40,000 bases of DNA from Prorocentrum cordatum (GCA_963575745.1 CAUYUJ010017793.1:192501-232500), one strand, 5' to 3'. Shown: positions 1 through 9,400, numbered from the stretch's first letter. Notes: generated by a model not told the origin, from the letters alone. Translations and numbers: made by a program.

Positions 1-51
1 GAGTGTATTCATCAGCCCCGGGGGGGGGAATTAGGGGAATGAATTTCTAAA

Positions 52-257
52 CCACACGCGCACACACACAACACACACTGCCAATATACGCGCACACAAG
101 TATACACGCGCACACACACACACACACACACAACACACACACAACACACACGCACAACTACACACACACACACACGCACGCACGCACGCGCACGCGCACG
201 CGCACGCGCACGCGCACGCGCACACGCACACGCACACGCACACGCACACGCACACAC
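52..257. repeat. (CA)n grading into (CG)n alternating tract
   Basis: About 200 bp of almost unbroken alternating pyrimidine-purine sequence. The left part is CACACA with short breaks; the right part (about 170-230) becomes CGCACGCG and then pure CGCGCA. Such DNA can adopt Z-form under supercoiling (established for CA/CG alternation). On the minus strand it starts right after a candidate exon, with a GT at 257-256, so it may be the 5' end of an intron. Confidence 0.95.
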
Positions 258-446
258 AGATTCCTCATGACCAGTCCTTTCCGCAGGGAGGCCGTGCCCG
301 AGCAAGAAATTCTCCATCAAGTTGGCCCCCTGCTTCGACGCCGTCCGGTACAGCGCCCTGTCTGCGGAGCGGTAGGCGCCGCCGGCCACCAGCATGTTGG
401 CGTTCTCCTCCATCAGGAGGTCGAACTCCTCGAGGTCGGGGGGCGA
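258..446 (-). CDS. Candidate exon, unrecognised protein
   Basis: The minus-strand frame reads naturally as protein, for example EEFDLLMEENANMLVAGG and later ENFLLGHGLPAERTGHEE, with GC-rich third positions. The frame stays open further only as Cys-Ala repeats over the (CA)n tract, which is surely not coding, so the exon probably ends near 258 at a GT. Upstream, a CAG at about 449-447 could be the acceptor. No domain recognised. It may belong to the same gene as the exons at 1507-2004 and 3798-3888. A chance frame is less likely, because the residue composition is balanced here while the neighbouring frames are not. Confidence 0.45.
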
Positions 447-555
447 GGCTCACTGCTCCCCCCTCTCGACCCCCTCGCGCCGCGCACCCAAATCACGGCG
501 GGGGGCTCTTCGCTGTGTTCGGCCTCTGGGGGCCGCCCTGCCAGGCGACGGGGAT

Positions 556-735
556 ACTCTGACCCGGGTCAATCCAAGCGTCGGGACAGTCGGGCCTTTC
601 AGGATCCCGCACAATCCTGCAAGATCCTGCAAGACCCTGCAGGATCCCACAAGATCCTGCACCCAAGCCCGAGTCAGTGAAGCCCTGTCCTTTCACACTC
701 CTGCGAGATCCGGCGGTCTGCTTGACCCCCGTTGA
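556..735. repeat. Dispersed repeat family J, copy 1
   Basis: Begins near TGACCCGGGTCAATCC and ends near GGTCTGCTTGACCCCCGT, imperfect inverted ends. The interior is a run of GATCCTGCA-type words (AGGATCC, AAGATCCTGC). A second copy with the same order of motifs lies at 18842-19012. No target duplication was found, so it may be a satellite block and not a transposon. Confidence 0.55.
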
Positions 736-837
736 GTCTGAAAACGGCTCGGGATGCAAAGCCAGGTCCAGACTTCCGTGGCCCACGCCAGGGAAAAAAC
801 ACAACGTCGGGGGTCCAGGCCGCGTCCTCCACAGGAT

Positions 838-1484
838 CCTTCCTCTCCTTCTTCCTCCTCCTCCTCCTCCTCCTCCGTCCTCCGTCCTCCTCCTCCTCCT
901 CCTCCTCCTCCTCCTCCTCATGTTCCTTCTCCTCCCCCTCCTCCCCCTCCCCCTCCTCCTCCGCCCCACTTCCTCGTCGCTCTCGCCTCCCCCCCCCCCG
1001 TTGGTGCTCTGCTCCCCTGCCACCTCTGCTCCCCCTTATACACCCTCCCTCTCCCGCCCTTCCCCCTCTGCTCCCCCTTCTACACCCTCCCTCTGGCCGA
1101 TAATGCTCGACCTCCTCGGGCACTCCGGCTCCTCTGCGCCCTTCTCCCTATCCTCATCTTCCTGCTCTCTCTCGACGTCCTCCTCCCTCCCAGTCGTCGT
1201 GCTCATCCTCCAGCTCCTGCTTGAACTCTTCCCACCTCCTTCATCTTTGACAAAATAACCTTTCGTTGCCTCCTGCTCCTTTACCCTCCTCCTCCTCCTC
1301 CTCCTCCTCCTCCTCCTCCTCCTCCTCCCCATCATCATCACTAGCCTCTTGCTCCTCCCAATACTCCTCCCCCCTCCCCCACATCCTCCCAAGTTGTCGT
1401 TGTCGCCGTCGCCGTCGCCGTCGTCGCCTCCTCCTTTTCCTCCTCCTCCTCCTCCTCCTCCTACTACTTCTCCTCTTCGTCCTC
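838..1484. repeat. Three (CCT)n tracts
   Basis: Polypyrimidine runs on the plus strand at about 838-965, 1283-1328 and 1436-1483, with CTT, CCC and CGT interruptions. The many overlapping poly-Ser, poly-Leu, poly-Pro, poly-Glu and poly-Arg frames over these tracts are artefacts of the triplet repeat. Similar tracts recur through the window in both orientations. Confidence 0.95.
1080..1256 (-). CDS. Candidate acidic coding fragment
   Basis: The minus strand shows protein-like stretches in adjacent frames: WEEFKQELEDEHDDWEGG, then EEDVEREQEDEDREKGAEEP, then GVPEEVEHYRPEGG. They look like one acidic, helical region disturbed by small length changes. Purine-rich sequence can imitate such composition, so support is weak. 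Confidence 0.3.
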
Positions 1485-1506
1485 CTGCAGAGGCCACAGC
1501 AAGGAA

Positions 1507-2004
1507 AAAACGTACGTACAGAAACATCGAAAAGGACTGTGACCCAAGCCTCCGACGCCGTGGACCCGTGGACCTTCAACTCGTGGCCCTCCGACATCTC
1601 GTCCCAATCCCCAGGATAGATGCTTTCTTCCAGAGGGCCGTGTTCTGCAGGCCGTGCGACCGAACGCGAGGACAGCGATGCTGGAGCTCTGGCTGCCTCC
1701 GGGGGGGGGGCCCCAGACCTCTCCTCCAAGGGCTCGCTCTGGCCAGGCCTTCGGGGCGAACTCGGCACTGGCGGCGGGAAGACTACGACGGGCGAGTGGC
1801 CACCGAAACGCTCGAGGCTGGAAGAGGAAGAAGACGACTTCCGCGGGAGGAGGGAGGCGCCGGAGGCCCCGCCCGACCCCCGCCGCCCTGGAGGTGGGCC
1901 CACGTCGCGCGCCGCCGCCCTGGCGCCCCCGAGGCCAGCCTCACGCCTCAGGGCCTCGGTCTGCAGGCTCGCGCCATCCGAACAAGAAGCCAGCAGGCCT
2001 GGCG
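1507..2004 (-). CDS. Candidate exon, unrecognised protein
   Basis: Open minus-strand frame of about 165 codons between two GGA/CCT tracts. It reads ALRREAGLGGARAAARDVG near its start, a Ser/Pro-rich middle, and PLEESIYPGDWDEMSEGHE then SEAWVTVLFDVS at the end. That last block has the mixed composition of folded protein. A GT (GTACGT) follows directly after FDVS at about 1515, a plausible donor, and an AG precedes the frame near 2005. The whole frame is open from 2788 to 1241, but the flanking parts translate to Glu/Arg repeats. No family recognised. Confidence 0.5.
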
Positions 2005-2192
2005 CCTTCCTCCTCCTCCTCCTCCTCCTCCTCCTCCTCCTCCTCCTCTTCCTCCTCCTTCTCCTCCTCCTCCTGCTCCTCCTCCTCCTCCTCCTCCTCC
2101 TCCTCCTCTTTCTCCTCCTCCCTCCTCTCCTCCTCCTCCTCCTCCTCCTCCTCTTCCTCCCCTCCTCCTCCTCCTCCTCCTCCTCCTCCATC
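2005..2192. repeat. (CCT)n tract
   Basis: About 190 bp of CCT with CTT and TGC interruptions. On the minus strand it is (AGG)n directly upstream of the candidate exon at 1507-2004. Confidence 0.95.
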
Positions 2193-2198
2193 TTCGGT

Positions 2199-2440
2199 AA
2201 CCAAGGGTATCGGCGCATCGGTAACCAAGGGTACACGCGTCTCTTCTTCGTCTCAGCAAGGCAGAGGCCGCACGGGCGCTCGAACTGTCGGGGTCGCTCG
2301 GCGAGCCAATCGCCCGGCGCTTCGTCACGGTGCCCGCTGCTGGCTGGGCCTCCCGCGGGATCAGGCGAACCGGGGCGTGGGGGGAAGACAAGTCGGACGA
2401 GAGACAACGAATCGGCACGCGTGGTATGTCTTCTTGGCAC
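2199..2440 (-). CDS. Weak candidate coding fragment with a small duplication
   Basis: Minus-strand frame with DEAPGDWLAERPRQFERP and CGLCLAETKKRRVYPWLP. A 22-24 bp direct duplication (GGTAACCAAGGGTA at about 2197 and 2220) repeats the YPWLP segment. Open in frame with 1507-2004 through the microsatellite. Could be a separate exon or chance. Confidence 0.3.
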
Positions 2441-3005
2441 CTCCCGGCGCGCCCATGTGCACCCAGGAGAAGCAGCCGGTGGCGGGAACGAAAACAGCTG
2501 CAGGTCTACCCCACTGGCCCAGCCCGAAAGGAGGGAGGGCGAGGAGGAAGCGACTGTGGAGCGGCCGCGCCGATCCCGCGCGATGGCCCACGCTGCGAGG
2601 CGAAGGCAAGGGTCGCCCCATCTCCCGATGTGAAATCGAAGCCTCGCCCCCCAAACCACCCAAACCGAGGGGCGCCCGCCCCCCAGTTCGAAAGCTGGGC
2701 GAGGGCTACTAAAACCGCGGCTGCAAAAACGGCCCTCCCGGAAGAAAAAAAAGGTCCCGGAATGAGGCGCGGCATGCGAAACAGTCAACGGGCTTCTTCC
2801 AATAAGGACGAAGACAACTTCTTGAGGTCGATTTTAGCAGCCACGGATTTAGCAGCCCTTGCCCAGCTTCCGACCAGCCCCCGTCCCCCCACTGGCTTCC
2901 TCGGGGCCCCTGCCCCGAAGCTCCAGAGGTCCCGCCGGAGGAGCTGCACTGCACCAGGGTACGGTGAGGCCAGGCTGGGCCTCCGATCTGCTGGTCCTTG
3001 CGGCT
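2441..3005. other. No feature identified
   Basis: GC-rich sequence with open frames on both strands but none clearly protein-like. A minus-strand frame (for example IGGPAWPHRTLVQCSSSGG near 2960) is possible but unsupported. Confidence 0.4.
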
Positions 3006-3053
3006 GCTGATGCTGCTGCTGCTGTTACTACTGCTGCTGCAGCTCCTGCTCAG

Positions 3054-3107
<54 letters not shown>

Positions 3108-3152
3108 CTCTCTCTCTCTCTCTTTATCTCCCTCTCTCTCTCTCTCTCTGTA
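3006..3152. repeat. (CTG)n followed by (CT)n
   Basis: About 100 bp of CTG with TTA and CTC interruptions, then a CT dinucleotide run ending in TATATGTGTG. Reads as poly-Ala, poly-Leu or poly-Ser depending on frame. Confidence 0.95.
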
Positions 3153-3289
3153 TATGTGTGGGTCTGTGCAGTAGTGTGTATGGTTGCATTGCTTCCTGCA
3201 AGTTCGCACTGAGATGATTCCTGGACGGTCTTCAAGACATTCCGCACTGGGGACGTGCAACCTGATCGACTGTCTTTAGATACCGACCG

Positions 3290-3460
3290 GCCGACCGAGG
3301 AGAAGAAGACGGGAAAGGGGCAAGGAGGGGGCGAGGGGAGGACGAGGACGAGGAGGAAGGAGGCAAAGGGGAGGAGAGGAATGCGGAGATCGGAGGAGGA
3401 TGGGGGGGGGGGAGGAGGAGGCAGGCGGGGAGAGGCGGAAAGAGAGAGGAGGAGGAGGAT

Positions 3461-3491
<31 letters not shown>

Positions 3492-3770
3492 AGAGGAGGA
3501 AGGAGGAGGAAGGAGGAGGAAGGAGGAGGGAGAGGCATGAGGGGGGAGGAGGGAGGTGGCGGGGAGAGGAGTGGAGCCAACTTCGGATGCCAGTCCGTTT
3601 CTCTCTCTGAACCCGGGAAAGTGTGCTCGACCCACTGGCCTTCTTCTCGGCTCGGGGAGGGGAGAAGAGGGATCGGAGGGGGGGAGATGGGGAAGCCGTG
3701 CTCCTCGAGGAGGGGGGGAGGGGGGGAGCGGAGGAGGGAAGGAGGGAAGGAGGGGAAGGAGGGGGTTGGG
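3290..3770. repeat. Purine-rich GGA/GGGG tracts
   Basis: GAGGAGG and long G runs at about 3299-3565 and 3655-3770, with many G4-type runs. Between them, 3566-3690 is non-repetitive. On the minus strand it reads REEGQWVEHTFPGSERETD, possibly a small exon, too short to support on its own. Confidence 0.85.
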
Positions 3771-3797
3771 TGAGTGATGGAGAGAGGCGGGGGGCGA

Positions 3798-3888
3798 GAG
3801 CTCCTCGAGCATGTTGCCGCAGGCGGAGAGGAGCAGCAGCGCCCCGCCGAGGCCCGCGGGGTCCAGCGCCAGGCGCAGCGGCGCGGGC
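3798..3888 (-). CDS. Candidate short exon
   Basis: Minus strand: a CAG at 3891-3889 ends a long (TCC)n polypyrimidine run interrupted by about 50 bases, like a 3' splice site. The following frame is PAPLRLALDPAGLGGALLLL then SACGNMLEEL, with almost only G or C in third codon positions. A possible exon of the minus-strand gene continuing at 1507-2004. Function unknown. Confidence 0.35.
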
Positions 3889-3936
3889 CTGCTCGGGAGG
3901 GGCGCGGCAGCCGAGTGGTGTGGCCATCCGGCTGGC

Positions 3937-4458
3937 AGCGTCGTGCGCAGAGGAGGAGGAGGAGGAGGAGGAGGAGGAGGAGGAGGAGGAGGGGGAGGAG
4001 GAGGAGGAGGAGGAGGAGGAGGACGAGGAGGATGAGGAGAGGAGGAGGAGGAGGAGGAGGAGGAGGAGGAGGAGGAGGAGGAGGAGGAGGAGGAGGAGGA
4101 GGAGGGGGAGGAGGAGGAGGAGGGGAGGAGGAGAGGAGGAGGAGGAGGAGGAGGAGGAGGAGGAAGGAGGAGGAGGAGGAGGAGGAGGAGGAGGGAGGAG
4201 GAGAAGGAGGAGGAGGAGGAGGAGGGGGAGGGGAGGAGGAGGGGGGAGGGGGAGGAGGAGGGAGGAGGAGGGAGGAGGAGGAGGATGGAGGAGGAGGAGG
4301 AGAGAGGAGGAGGAGGGAAGGAGGAGGAGGAGGAGGAGGAAGAGGGGAGGAGGAGGAGAGGGGGAGGAGGAGGAGGAGGAGGAGGAGGAGGAGGAGGAGG
4401 AGGAGGAGGAGAAGGGGAGGAAGAGGATGGAGGAGGAGGAGGTGGAAGAGGAGGAGGA
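3937..4458. repeat. Purine-only (GGA)n tract of about 520 bp
   Basis: Nearly pure GGA/GAG with only a handful of C or T interruptions (GACGAGGAGGATG near 4021, GGATGG near 4284 and 4427, GGTGG near 4440). Ends exactly where the spliced leader begins. Long mirror-symmetric purine tracts can form triplex H-DNA (established). Confidence 0.95.
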
Positions 4459-4480
4459 GCCGTAGCCATTTTGGCTCAAG
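4459..4480 (+). other. Dinoflagellate spliced leader (DinoSL) sequence embedded in the genome
   Basis: The 22 bases match the published DinoSL, whose core is CCGTAGCCATTTTGGCTC, ending in AAG; the variable first base is G. The SL is normally added to the 5' end of nuclear mRNAs by trans-splicing. Here it is not followed by the GGT donor of an SL RNA gene (next bases TACACAACC), and a LINE coding region starts just downstream. It therefore looks like the 5' end of a trans-spliced RNA copied back into DNA. Genomic relict SLs at the head of retroposed cDNAs are known in dinoflagellates. Confidence 0.92.
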
Positions 4481-4489
4481 TACACAACC

Positions 4490-5565
4490 GTGCACTGCGG
4501 CTTCGTGCTTGGCCGCAGCCGCGGGGCTGGCTCGAGGCGAGCCGCCCACAGGATCTGCTGGCCTTCGCTCCCAGTCTGCCCAGTGCTGCCGCCTGCCGTG
4601 ATGGGCCGTAGCTGGAAGAACTGCAGCTGGGGTGATGCGTGGTCTCAGCCCACGCGCGGGAACCGCAAGGCCAGGAGCTACGTCGCCTGTGATGTGCATC
4701 GGAAATGGGCGTGGGAAGCTCGGCTCAAGAAACGTCCGCTTTGTTCGCGCGGTCATCGTCTCGGTGCTGCTCCTCATGATGTGCACCAGTCTGGGCAGCA
4801 ATACACGCTGGAGCAGGTGGTCGAGCTCCTTGTCAAGTCAGGGCCCCCGATCGCCCCAGAGGCAATCGAGCAGGTCGAGGCCAACGTGGGGCGGCGGCCG
4901 CACAGCCTACTGCCAAGGATCTTTCCGCAGCGTTCAAGTTTGGGCGTTGGCAGAACTGCGTTTAGTGGGGCCTGGTTTCGTGATGTGTACTAGGGGACGC
5001 CCCCCCCCGCCCCGTTCCACTACCCGGAACCGCCGTCACCAGAAACAACAATACCAGCTACGGCAGATCCAGTCCGTTGGCTCTGGCCGGTTTAGGGGCT
5101 CCAGGGCCCTACCTGGGGGTCCTGGCTGTACCCGACAAGTTACGCCAGGCAGTGGTCGAGCGAGCAGTCGATCATGCTCAGACCGCCGACGGCAAGTTGC
5201 AGGAGCTCGAGCAGCAACTGCAAGACGCCAAGCACCTCCCGACGCAGGCAGTGAGAGCACCGGTCCAAGCTCGAGCTCGGGCTGCTGCTGCAGGTCGTGA
5301 GCACGCAGCCGCCGACCATCGCCGGGGTGAAGACCCTGACGACGACAACCCGTTCCAGGCGTCCGCCGACAGCGACCTCGGGGCCATCAACCAGCAGAAC
5401 ATCGACAAGCTGCGCGGCATGGTCCAGGGCCGCCCCAAGTTCCAGCGGCTCCTCGAGAAGGTCGAGTCGCGCGGCCAGGCGCGCCAGGCGCGCGGCCGCG
5501 GGGAGGGCGAGAGGTGGTGGTGGTGGTGGCGGTCAGCCACAGCCGCCCCGCGCCTGCCCCCCTAA
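4490..5565 (+). pseudogene. LINE ORF1-like region (zinc-type motif, then coiled coil)
   Basis: The first frame (4490-4993) carries VACDVHRKWAWEARLKKRPL followed by CSRGH, resembling a C..C-W.W-C..C motif in which one Cys appears lost, then EQVVELLVKSGPPIAPEAIE. The second frame (from about 5077) has DKLRQAVVERAVDHAQTADG and LQELEQQLQDAKHLP, a coiled coil, then DNPFQASADSDLGAI and KFQRLLEKVESRGQARQARG, ending in Trp/Arg repeats at 5565. ORF1 proteins of LINEs bind the element RNA (family knowledge). The frame change near 5000-5077 and stops at 4993 and 5565 show decay. Confidence 0.6.
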
Positions 5566-5725
5566 GGAGGGCCTGCAGCCCCAGCCGATGTCCGCCATGC
5601 AGGTGCAGGCGTTGCTGCGGCTGTCGCCGCCCCGCCAGCCGTCGCAGCACGCGTTCTGCATCCTCCGCAGCCTCCACAAGCGCAGTACCCTCAGCCCCTA
5701 GGTCGGGTACCTCAGTTCGGGTAGC

Positions 5726-6360
5726 ATCAAGATCGACCTGGCCAACATCACGAAGGGGGGAGGAAGGCAGAGGATTTCTTCTTTACCAAGGACACCAATG
5801 ATACGTACCTCAAAGGCACCCGATTTTGATATCTTCATATTGACCGAGGTTCATACGTCTGGAGGGAACTTGTCTAGGCAGCGGAAAAAAAGCATCTTGG
5901 GATACCTACGCGTGCCCAGTTAGTCCTACTAGAGGAGGCACTGATGCAGGTGTCTTGGTTGGGACCAGGACGCAACTACACGCGCGTGCTAGATTCATGG
6001 GGGCCAGGGGCAGGGCTACACCATTGGTTCTGGTGTACACAATGGAACAATTTTGTCTAAAAACCAAAAGGTTGGCATCCTGATTTTAGGCACGTATCTC
6101 TGGGACTCCATAAACTACGCGGGGGAGAATGTAAAGATCATCCGTGAGCTCGTCACCTTCGTTCGCCGGATGCGCATGCCCTACATCCTGGGGGGCGATT
6201 TCGACATGCCGCCGGCGGCCTCGGGGCGGACAGGAGTTCTAGGGAGGATTGACGGGGTTCTATCGTTGGCCGATGCTCCCTATAATGACCGAGATGGGGA
6301 GACCACCATCGACGACTTCATTATCGATAAGAGGCTTGCTTTGGAAGCTGAAGTCACTGG
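5726..6360 (+). pseudogene. LINE endonuclease domain (EEP/AP-endonuclease type)
   Basis: Starts near SIKIDLANITK. PDFDIFILTEVHTSGG holds the expected catalytic Glu; GTYLWDSINYAGENVKIIRE is followed by MPYILGGDFDMPP, the GDFN-type motif with Asp in place of Asn, and TTIDDFIIDKRL near the end. Frames shift around 5780-5840 and 5900-6050. Such domains nick target DNA to prime reverse transcription (family knowledge). The following 6360-6800 region is the usual linker between endonuclease and reverse transcriptase. Confidence 0.75.
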
Positions 6361-7817
6361 GGACCTCGAGGGGCCATGGGCACCCCGCATCCCTCTCCAA
6401 CTCCAGCTCAAACGAGCCGCTCTTGAGACACGTATCTGGGCTCTTGAGAAGCCCACCTCTCTTCCTCAAGCCCTGGGGCCTCGTCGCGAATTGGAACATT
6501 ATTTTGGGGAAGCTGTCTTGGAGGTCGCCCACATAGGACTCCCGCAATATCCAGCTTGCCACCGCCATCACCCGCAAGGCTTCAGTGACCTCGACGCCCA
6601 GTTGCGCAGGGGAGTGGAGCTCCAGCAGAAGGACATCGCATGCGAATACACTTGGTCGACGCGCGGCTCCTGCCCCTCTGTTACCTGGAAGAAATTGCTG
6701 CCGCCTGCTCCGAAGCAGGGGCAATCGGCCTCCTTATCACATCAATGGGGATACCTCGCAATGAGGGCTCAGGAGCGTGACCCTAAGCACAAGAATGGGG
6801 GCCACTAGAGGTATCCACAAGAGAAGGCTCCAAACGTTCACCACTGCCTTCCGCAAGAAACTCCCTGAACAAGATATCCCACCTGATAATGAGGAGGTTT
6901 CGGGCAGATATTTGGCAGGACACGGCGACGACGCCGTAGTTGAGAAGGCCATAAAGCTCATGGATGGCACACAGCACAAGTACCACCTTGAGAAGCTGAA
7001 GGCGTCTAGGGACGGTTTCCAGGAGTTCTTGCATGAGGCCCTCAAGAAAGGAGGGGGGGGGGGGCCGCTCATGCGATTACCAAGGCTCAGTCAGACCTCC
7101 CCGGGCCCCTGGATTCCAACGTGGACCCCCGCGGCGACATCGCCGACGACCCCAAGGCGGTCATGGATCACAAGATGGATTTCTGGATGGCTGAATGGGG
7201 CCCCAAAGGCCACCAACGCCCAGCCCCTGTGGCGCCCTACTGGATGACCAGGATTGTTCGGGATGCCGTGGACTCTTGGGACTGGGACTGCTCTCCATGG
7301 GACGTTAAGGAGATATTTGAAGTCGTACCCCTGTACTCCCCGAAGGCGGCACCAGGCAGAGACGGCTGGAAAGCCATAGACTTCCTGCTGCTTCCGCCCG
7401 AGGGCCGCCATCTTTTCGCCACTTTCATCAACCTGATCATTACGAACGTGCAATTCCCGAGTCAGGTGTTGCTCAATTGTATTCTTGCAGCCGAAGAATG
7501 AAACGTGTTACGGGCCCCTCACGCTGGCGTGTGGCCTCTATCTAAGCTCGCAAGCTTTTTCGCTTTGAGTTGTCGTGTAGTGGGACACCGCCAAGGCTTG
7601 ACTTTGGGACCAGGCCCTGAAGGTAACGAGCCCTTGAGGGCTGCCGTACTTTCCGAAATGTTCGCTGAGATCGCCAACGCGGGGGGGGGGATCCCGATGA
7701 CCGGGGCCCTCCTTGATGTGGAAAAAAGGTTCCGACACACTCAATTTGGATGTGTGCGCGACCCGCGCCGTCAAACTGGAGGACCCTAAACTTCCCCTGG
7801 CTCTTGCTCTGGATGTT

Positions 7818-8012
7818 TCGGGTCGGGCGAAAGGGGGGGATAGCAAAAGGGGGGTTTGAGAATCAGCTCGCGTAGCTGATTCTCCCGGCGCCTCCGGGCG
7901 CCAGAGGCGGCTATGTATCGAGGAATGGGCCCCTCGGTGAGGCCGAAACCAGCTGCATGCAACAAATTTCGTACCCCCCCCTTTCCCAATCCCCCCCTTT
8001 CGTCCGGCCCGC
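7818..8012. mobile_element. Element B, copy 1 (MITE-like)
   Basis: 195 bp with ends TCGGGTCGGGCGAAAGGG and CCCTTTCGTCCGGCCCGC in inverted orientation. Flanked by a perfect 5-bp direct repeat ATGTT (7813-7817 and 8013-8017). Interior contains AGAATCAGCTCGCGTAGCTG and a GC-rich hairpin CCGGCGCCTCCGGGCGCC. Copy 2, about 90% alike by eye, is at 22487-22682. It interrupts the LINE reverse transcriptase at ALDV/H. No coding capacity. Confidence 0.88.
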
Positions 8013-8148
8013 ATGTTCACAGAGCCGCTCGCGCACTCACAGCGGAAATCGGGTGCTCCAAGTTCGGGATGCCAGACTCGCCGATCTTGCAGAGCGGTGG
8101 GGGCAGCGCTGCTCCCTCGCGAGAGCCTTTTTTTGCATAATGTTCTAC

Positions 8149-8312
8149 TGAAGGGGCCCCAGGACACACAAATAAATACACACAGATAAAAATACGCCCC
8201 ATCTTTTCCCATATGTTCTAGGTTTCTGTCTTCCCCCCACTTCCCATTTTTTCCCATATTCTCCTGGGAGTGGACGATTAATTGTGTCTGTGTGTTCTTG
8301 TTCCCCTCCTGA
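8149..8312 (+). mobile_element. Element A, copy 1 (MITE-like)
   Basis: 164 bp, starting TGAAGGGGCCCCAGGACACA and ending TCCCCTCCTGA, flanked by TCTAC (8144-8148) and TCTGC (8313-8317), a 5-bp target copy with one mismatch. The termini are short imperfect inverted repeats (TGAAGGGG against TCAGGAGG), followed inside by opposed ACACACA and TGTGTGT blocks. The centre holds two copies of a CCCATATTTTCCCATATT-like motif around CTTCCCCCCACTTCCC. Inserted in the LINE just before the catalytic motif. Confidence 0.85.
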
Positions 8313-8455
8313 TCTGCATGGCCTTCCATCATCGCTTCAGGCGCCTCTCGCTCCCCGCATCTGGGTCGACGACCTCCATGCGCGCACGTGGGCCTCGGAG
8401 AAGGCCAGCCGCGAGCAGCTCCCTCAGGCCATCGCATATCGGGAGCGGCCAAGAG

Positions 8456-8618
8456 TGAAGGGGCCCCAGGACACACAAATAAATACACACAAATAAAATG
8501 ATTCCCCATATTTTCCCATATTTTCTGGGTTTCTGTCTTCCCCCCCACTTCCCATATTTTCCCATATTTTCTGGGGAATCGAGGATTAATTGTGTCTGTG
8601 TGTTTCTTTTCCTCCTGA
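8456..8618 (+). mobile_element. Element A, copy 2
   Basis: 163 bp, same ends as copy 1, flanked by a perfect AAGAG duplication (8451-8455 and 8619-8623). Nearly identical to copy 3. It landed at the left end of element H, so H was there first. Confidence 0.9.
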
Positions 8619-8790
8619 AAGAGGGGGGTGTCCAAAAGGGGGGGGTGCAGATCATGACCGGCGGCATGTGCGCGGCCGAGCGGGGGGGCCTGGGACGCAA
8701 TGAAATGAGAAGAGGCGCCATGACATCTGGGGAGATATCGTGGCCCCCGCCATGATATCCACCCCCCCTAGTCATCATCCCCCTCTTTTC
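8619..8790. mobile_element. Element H, imperfect long inverted repeat
   Basis: The left end AAGAGGGGGGTGTCC and on to about 8660 matches the reverse complement of the right end (about 8745-8790, ending in CCCCCTCTTTT) at roughly 80% over about 45 bp. No clear target duplication. Single copy in the window. Confidence 0.5.
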
Positions 8791-9080
8791 CGCCCCCGAG
8801 CAGACCTTGCCCTGTCACTCAAGAATGTCGGGTGCCAGCTTTCAACGAAGAGTTGCACCATGGCGTCGTCGCCCTCCCTGGCCAGTGCTGGTACTCATGA
8901 GTTGTATCTCCTCGGGGTCCCTGCGCAGGTTCAGGAAGCTGGGCGCGATCTTGGGTGCGACGCTACTCCGTGGGCATAATCCGACGTCTTGGGGTTCGGA
9001 AGATCAGGCAGACCAAGGGCTTCAAGAGACTCGCCAACAGAAGTAAGCTATCCCCGGGGGCGCGCAAACATGGACTAACG

Positions 9081-9118
9081 ATCCATGGTTTTGGCGCGCG
9101 GTCGCCAAATCCATGGAT
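9081..9118. repeat. Strong 16-bp hairpin
   Basis: Arms ATCCATGGTTTTGGCG and CGCCAAATCCATGGAT pair at 15 of 16 positions around the loop CGCGGT. It lies at the left edge of a stretch (about 9055-9400) that no longer reads as LINE. This may be one end or the core of another inserted element. Confidence 0.75.
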
Positions 9119-9400
9119 CGGGGGAGGCGCCCTCCCCAGAATGGGGCCGGTGCCGCCTCGCCTCGGCGGCGGCAATTCCCGATTCCCCATAAAAACCGGC
9201 GGTGGACAAACCTCCCTTTAGTAAACCTCCCCTCAATGAAAACGGCCTAGGACCGAAACCGACGGACCTGGACCCGCAAAAATGACGGCCGCGACGCCCT
9301 CTCACGAATCGAAAACGGCCAATTCCTTAATGGACGTGTCAGGGTAGGAGGTCTGTCCACCCCCGAAAAAGCGGGACCCGTCGCTAATCCACGCCCCCTT
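9119..9400. other. Non-LINE insert, unresolved
   Basis: GC-rich at first, then less so, with ACCTCCCTTTAGTAAACCTC and scattered ACGG words. The LINE frame is lost from about 9055; no in-order LINE piece is recognised again with confidence until about 10606. No inverted ends or target copies could be fixed. The segment 9400-9610 may be LINE-derived, but this is uncertain. Confidence 0.35.

Larger units (their letters stand above)
7290..9050 (+). pseudogene. LINE reverse transcriptase domain, split by four insertions
   Basis: Pieces lie in order: VPLYSPKAAPGRDGWKAIDF near 7330; TGALLDVEKRF near 7700 (motif A with its Asp); ALALDVH broken by element B1; LQVRDARLADLAERWGQRCS and LARAFF near 8065-8140 (motif B region); then, after element A1, APRIWVDDLHART near 8350, the catalytic motif with Trp where Tyr is usual. 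After A2 and H come LSTKSCTMASSPSLA (8838) and LGVPAQVQEAGRDLGCDA, then RRLGVRKIRQTKGFKRLA near 8985. Frames change several times. Non-functional as it stands. Confidence 0.8.

Noticed and set aside
838-4458. Many long frames of poly-Ser, poly-Leu, poly-Pro, poly-Arg or poly-Glu
   Set aside because: They follow from triplet repeats being open in all frames. Only pieces with mixed composition outside the repeats were kept.
4459-4480. SL RNA gene
   Set aside because: The SL is not followed by GGT as a donor, no further SL RNA features or tandem copies are seen, and a LINE coding region follows.
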